Position numbers and translations under genes: made by a program. A stretch of DNA of 64,000 bases from Ramlibacter cellulosilyticus (GTDB lineage: Bacteria > Pseudomonadota > Gammaproteobacteria > Burkholderiales > Burkholderiaceae_C): assembly GCF_014297465.1 (NCBI RefSeq), contig NZ_JACORT010000002.1:124001-188000 (forward strand), read 5' to 3'. The notes beneath the pieces were generated by a model that saw nothing but the letters and a program-made list of their open reading frames with translations, had not been told where the DNA came from and ran no database searches. Positions 60,892 through 64,000 of this stretch are shown in pieces; the stretch's first letter is position 1; every line of letters begins with the position of its first letter.

Positions 60892-63800
60892 ACCCCATTC
60901 CATGGAGTCGGTTCGATCGTCGCTCGTGGAGATGGCGCGTTCGTTGTTGACCGGACCTCTCGCGCTCGACGAAACGATCGAATCCGCACCGGTTGACACC
61001 TACCTCACAGGCATCCTGTGGCCGCGAGGCGCGGCAGTGGACGGCGCTGACGATGAGAGCGGACTCGAGTCGAGCGGCGACGACGAAGCCTCCGAAGCCG
61101 CCGTGCCAGGGTATCGCGCAATTCGTCCCTGCTCGATCGGCATCACCTTCGCGGTTCGAGCGGGTGCGACGGTCACGATCGACCTGGGTTGCACATCTCG
61201 GTACGAGCCGCTCGATGTGCCTGGCGAAGTGTCCGCCGGGGAAGGCGCGAAGGTCCCTGGCTCAGACGGCGATGTTGCCAAGGGAGGTGCAGGAAGCGAT
61301 GCGCGCATCCGCAAGGTGTGGGTCCGGCGTCCGCTCCGGTACAGCGTCGTGCTCCCGAATGAAACGGAATCGTCGACGACCAGGATCAGCACGTTCTCAA
61401 TGCCGGACGGCGGGGAAGTGAAGGATCCTCGACTCTCATTGCATATCCGGCGACGCGCAGGACCGGAGCAGCAAGTCTTCACGGTGACGCTGATCAACGA
61501 GGAGACCGACAGCGGAAACGCGGCTCCGCGAGACGCTCGCTGTCTGTTCCAGACAGAGATCGTCGTCCGTGCGGAGCTGTCGGGAGCGCCCGCCATTCAG
61601 CCGCGACCGCTGCCTCCTGCAGACCGCGGTGATCTGGATGCGCTCACCAACGCACTTCTCTACCGCGACGTGCGCGAATTCGCCGTCGGGCATGGAATTG
61701 CTGCGACTTGGCAGCAGGATCCGGGACCCGCTCTCGGTGAGGTCCGCACCGCATGGCTGCCGGAATCCAGCGTGCGCGGCACGAGCACGGACGGTCATCC
61801 GCTTCTTGCCGACTTCCGCGCGTCGTGGCCAGACGCTCTTCGCGCGACGTTTTTGGCGAAGGAGTCCGGCAGGGAAACCGTGATCGAGGCACTCGAATCG
61901 TTCGCTTCTTGTTATGGCCTCTGGATCGATCAGACCCTGAGAGAGCGCGTCGAGCAGTTCGAGGGAGATCTTCGCGATGCCGCAGAAGGGAATCTGGCGC
62001 GATGCCTCTCCACGTGCGAGCGGATCCGCCGGGGCGTCGGCGTGCTGCGTGACGATGACGCTGCCTGGGTGGCATTTGCACTGGCCAACGCCGCTATGGA
62101 CCGGCAGGCCCTGTTTGCGGCAAAGGGGACGTCCGCCCGAGCACTGGTATGGCGCCCGTTCCAGCTCGCCTTCATGCTGCTGGTCATTCCCGGATTGGTG
62201 GACCCTTCACTGGAAGATCGTGAATGCATGGACCTGCTGTGGTTCCCGACCGGCGGAGGCAAGACCGAGGCATACCTTGCGCTGACCGCATTCCAGATCT
62301 TCCACCGTCGTCTGCAGAGTCCCGGCCGGCGCGAGCAAGGCGGTGTGGACGTGCTCATGCGATATACGCTGCGTCTGCTCACGGTGCAGCAGTTCCAGCG
62401 CGCGGCAGCGTTGATCACGGCATGCGACCTCATACGGGCTGTCGACACTAGGCTGGGTAGCTCGCGCATTACTCTCGGCCTCTATGTTGGCGGCGATGCC
62501 ACCCCCAACAAGATGGAGCTGGCCCGCGAGGCAATCGCCCAGGAGGTGAACAACCTCAAGCCGAAGTCCACGCCCCGGCAGCTACTCCGCTGTCCCGTCT
62601 GCGGCTCCGATCTGAGAGCAAGCTCCTACCGTGCCGACCCCCAGCTGGCGCGCATCGACATCGTCTGCGAGAACCCGAACTGTGAGGCCGCGGGTGTGTC
62701 ACTGCCGGTCATGACGGTGGATGCAGTCATCTACGAGACGCCCCCTTCTCTCTTGATTGGCACGATCGACAAGTTCGCCCAGATCCCACGAAGCACCGAG
62801 ATCCGAAAGCTGTTCGGCCTTGATGGAGGGGAGCCGCCGGGCCTGATCATCCAGGACGAACTTCATCTGATTTCGGGGCCGCTGGGCTCGATGGCGGGAC
62901 TCTACGAAACCATCGTCGATACGCTGTGCACGCGTGGCGAGATCCGGCCGAAAGTCATCGGGTCCACAGCCACGATCGGACATGCGGAGCAGCAGGTCCG
63001 GTCGCTGTTCGACCGGGAGGTCCTGCAATTCCCGCCTCCGGGGTTCGAGGCCTCGGACTCCTTCTTCGCGGTGCGGGACAGTGTGGGCCCGGACCGTCTC
63101 TATGTGGGCATTCCCACTGCAGGCCGCAGTCCGAAGTTCGCGTTGCAGGCTGTCGTAGCCTCGCTTCTGCAGTCTGCAGAGGCGTTGGTCGGAGCCGGCC
63201 GGGCCGACGATGACGCCATCGACCCGTACTGGACCTGCGTCGCCTACTTCAATAGCTTGCGCGAGCTTGGCGGCGCGTACGTCCTGATGCAGGACGACGT
63301 GCCGCGACAGATGCAGTTCCTCGCGGGCCGCCTTGGCGTCAGCCGGCGCGAGCTCCAGAACCTCCCCGTTGAACTGAGCAGTCGTCGTTCGTCGCGAGAG
63401 CTGCCGGAGCTGTTGCAAGCACTAGGGGCGACGCTGGGTCGATTCAATGAAGACCCCGGTGAGCATCCGGAACCCAGGGACACTGTGCTCGCGTCCAACA
63501 TGATCTCTGTTGGCGTTGACGTGCCCAGGCTCGGATTGATGGTTGTGAACGGTCAGCCCAAGTCGACCGCAGAATACATCCAGGCGAGCAGTCGGGTGGG
63601 CCGCGGCATACCGGGACTTGTCATGACGCTCTACAACTTCGGACGTCCACGCGATCTCTCACATTTCGAGCACTTCCGCAGCTACCACGGTGCGCTGTAC
63701 CGGAGCGTCGAGGCGACGAGCGTCACGCCGTGGGCTCCTCGGGCCCGTGACAAGGCCCTTCATGCCGTGATCGCCTCACTTGTGCGCCATCTAGTTCCCG

Positions 63801-64000
63801 GCCTTTCCGACGATGACGGGGCTGCGCGATTCGATCCGAACGATCCGGCTGTGGGATCGATCCTCTCGATCATCGGGAGGCGGGTCGCCGCCGCAACCGA
63901 CCCTGGCGAGGCCAGCGACACGATCGAGGATCTTCGTGCCGAGGTCGAAGAGTGGGCAAGGCGAGCAAACGAGGCCAGGGCCACGTCGGGTCGCCTCCGC
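60881..64000 (+). CDS. drmA: DISARM-type helicase DrmA, N-terminal 1040 codons
   Basis: The frame is open from ATG 60881 to the right edge (at least 1040 residues), so the C-terminus is missing. DrmA landmarks: DLLWFPTGGGKTEAYLALTA (Walker A, Lys461), RCPVCGSDL with VCENPNCEAAG (four-Cys zinc site), GLIIQDELHLISGPLGSMAG (Asp659-Glu660), IGSTATIG, ASNMISVGVDVPRLGLMVV and EYIQASSRVGRGIPGLV. In DISARM, DrmA with DrmB forms the DNA-binding, translocating core that blocks phage DNA. DrmB (DUF1998) and DrmC (PLD) should lie downstream of the window; this is inferred from known loci. It overlaps the UvrD-like gene by 11 nt. Confidence 0.88.
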   Translation, partial: MPSEPHSMESVRSSLVEMARSLLTGPLALDETIESAPVDTYLTGILWPRGAAVDGADDESGLESSGDDEASEAAVPGYRAIRPCSIGITFAVRAGATVTIDLGCTSRYEPLDVPGEVSAGEGAKVPGSDGDVAKGGAGSDARIRKVWVRRPLRYSVVLPNETESSTTRISTFSMPDGGEVKDPRLSLHIRRRAGPEQQVFTVTLINEETDSGNAAPRDARCLFQTEIVVRAELSGAPAIQPRPLPPADRGDLDALTNALLYRDVREFAVGHGIAATWQQDPGPALGEVRTAWLPESSVRGTSTDGHPLLADFRASWPDALRATFLAKESGRETVIEALESFASCYGLWIDQTLRERVEQFEGDLRDAAEGNLARCLSTCERIRRGVGVLRDDDAAWVAFALANAAMDRQALFAAKGTSARALVWRPFQLAFMLLVIPGLVDPSLEDRECMDLLWFPTGGGKTEAYLALTAFQIFHRRLQSPGRREQGGVDVLMRYTLRLLTVQQFQRAAALITACDLIRAVDTRLGSSRITLGLYVGGDATPNKMELAREAIAQEVNNLKPKSTPRQLLRCPVCGSDLRASSYRADPQLARIDIVCENPNCEAAGVSLPVMTVDAVIYETPPSLLIGTIDKFAQIPRSTEIRKLFGLDGGEPPGLIIQDELHLISGPLGSMAGLYETIVDTLCTRGEIRPKVIGSTATIGHAEQQVRSLFDREVLQFPPPGFEASDSFFAVRDSVGPDRLYVGIPTAGRSPKFALQAVVASLLQSAEALVGAGRADDDAIDPYWTCVAYFNSLRELGGAYVLMQDDVPRQMQFLAGRLGVSRRELQNLPVELSSRRSSRELPELLQALGATLGRFNEDPGEHPEPRDTVLASNMISVGVDVPRLGLMVVNGQPKSTAEYIQASSRVGRGIPGLVMTLYNFGRPRDLSHFEHFRSYHGALYRSVEATSVTPWAPRARDKALHAVIASLVRHLVPGLSDDDGAARFDPNDPAVGSILSIIGRRVAAATDPGEASDTIEDLRAEVEEWARRANEARATSGRLR

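Noticed and set aside
1..64000. CRISPR arrays, tRNA and rRNA genes
   Set aside because: No regularly spaced identical repeats, no cloverleaf-compatible sequence and no rRNA motifs were noticed by reading.

Overview
The window is about 64 kb of very GC-rich chromosomal DNA. Its gene content points to a betaproteobacterium of the order Burkholderiales, most plausibly the Comamonadaceae (Ramlibacter/Variovorax-like). The signs are a minCDE operon, a Bug-type solute receptor, a DUF1326/DUF2182 pair, a non-lipoprotein MetQ and dispersed GTAGGSTGG palindromes between genes. The placement is inferred from gene families, since no rRNA or other taxonomic marker is present.

Layout. 1-1.7 kb: end of minC, then minD and minE. 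1.7-6.4 kb: small metabolic and hypothetical genes (SRPBCC protein, SDR, DUF3072, NnrU-like) and a 0.6 kb gap with DnaA-box-like sites. 6.5-18.1 kb: an MFS transporter diverging from a very large DyP-peroxidase/cytochrome-P450 fusion, a cyclase-AAA-TPR regulator convergent to it, and a hybrid histidine kinase broken by an internal deletion. 18.5-24.6 kb: NERD-helicase, ABC solute receptor, TrkA/TrkH potassium uptake. 24.9-32.5 kb: a secreted protease with a Tat-exported papain-like partner, a lipoprotein phosphoesterase, an HTH-exonuclease pair, the DUF1326/DUF2182 pair and small exported proteins. 32.7-36.5 kb: an SbcCD-like nuclease/ATPase pair. 36.8-42.3 kb: YqiA-like esterase, a YbjN-like protein with an apparent CTG start, and a tandem AAA+ ATPase diverging from two translationally coupled unknown genes.

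42.5-49.5 kb is a same-strand, nuclease-rich cluster: WYL regulator, Cas4-like/DUF2779 protein, PD-(D/E)XK protein, OGG-like protein, YkvA-like protein and a second PD-(D/E)XK protein. Its three first genes overlap by ATGA junctions. It looks like a defence or DNA-processing locus that I cannot match to a named system. 49.6-56.3 kb returns to core-type genes: Bug receptor, metNIQ, a FitAB-type toxin-antitoxin pair, an M48 protease and a decayed second copy of metQ.

56.5 kb to the right edge is a second defence island: a C5-cytosine methyltransferase, diverging from Vsr, a UvrD-like helicase and a helicase strongly resembling DrmA of DISARM, which runs off the edge. drmB and drmC would be expected beyond the window.

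How they work together: the min genes place the division site; trkA/trkH and metNIQ are transport units; the two nuclease-rich blocks are the accessory part. The most unusual single protein is the DyP-P450 fusion, and the best candidate for an undescribed system is the 42.5-49.5 kb cluster.
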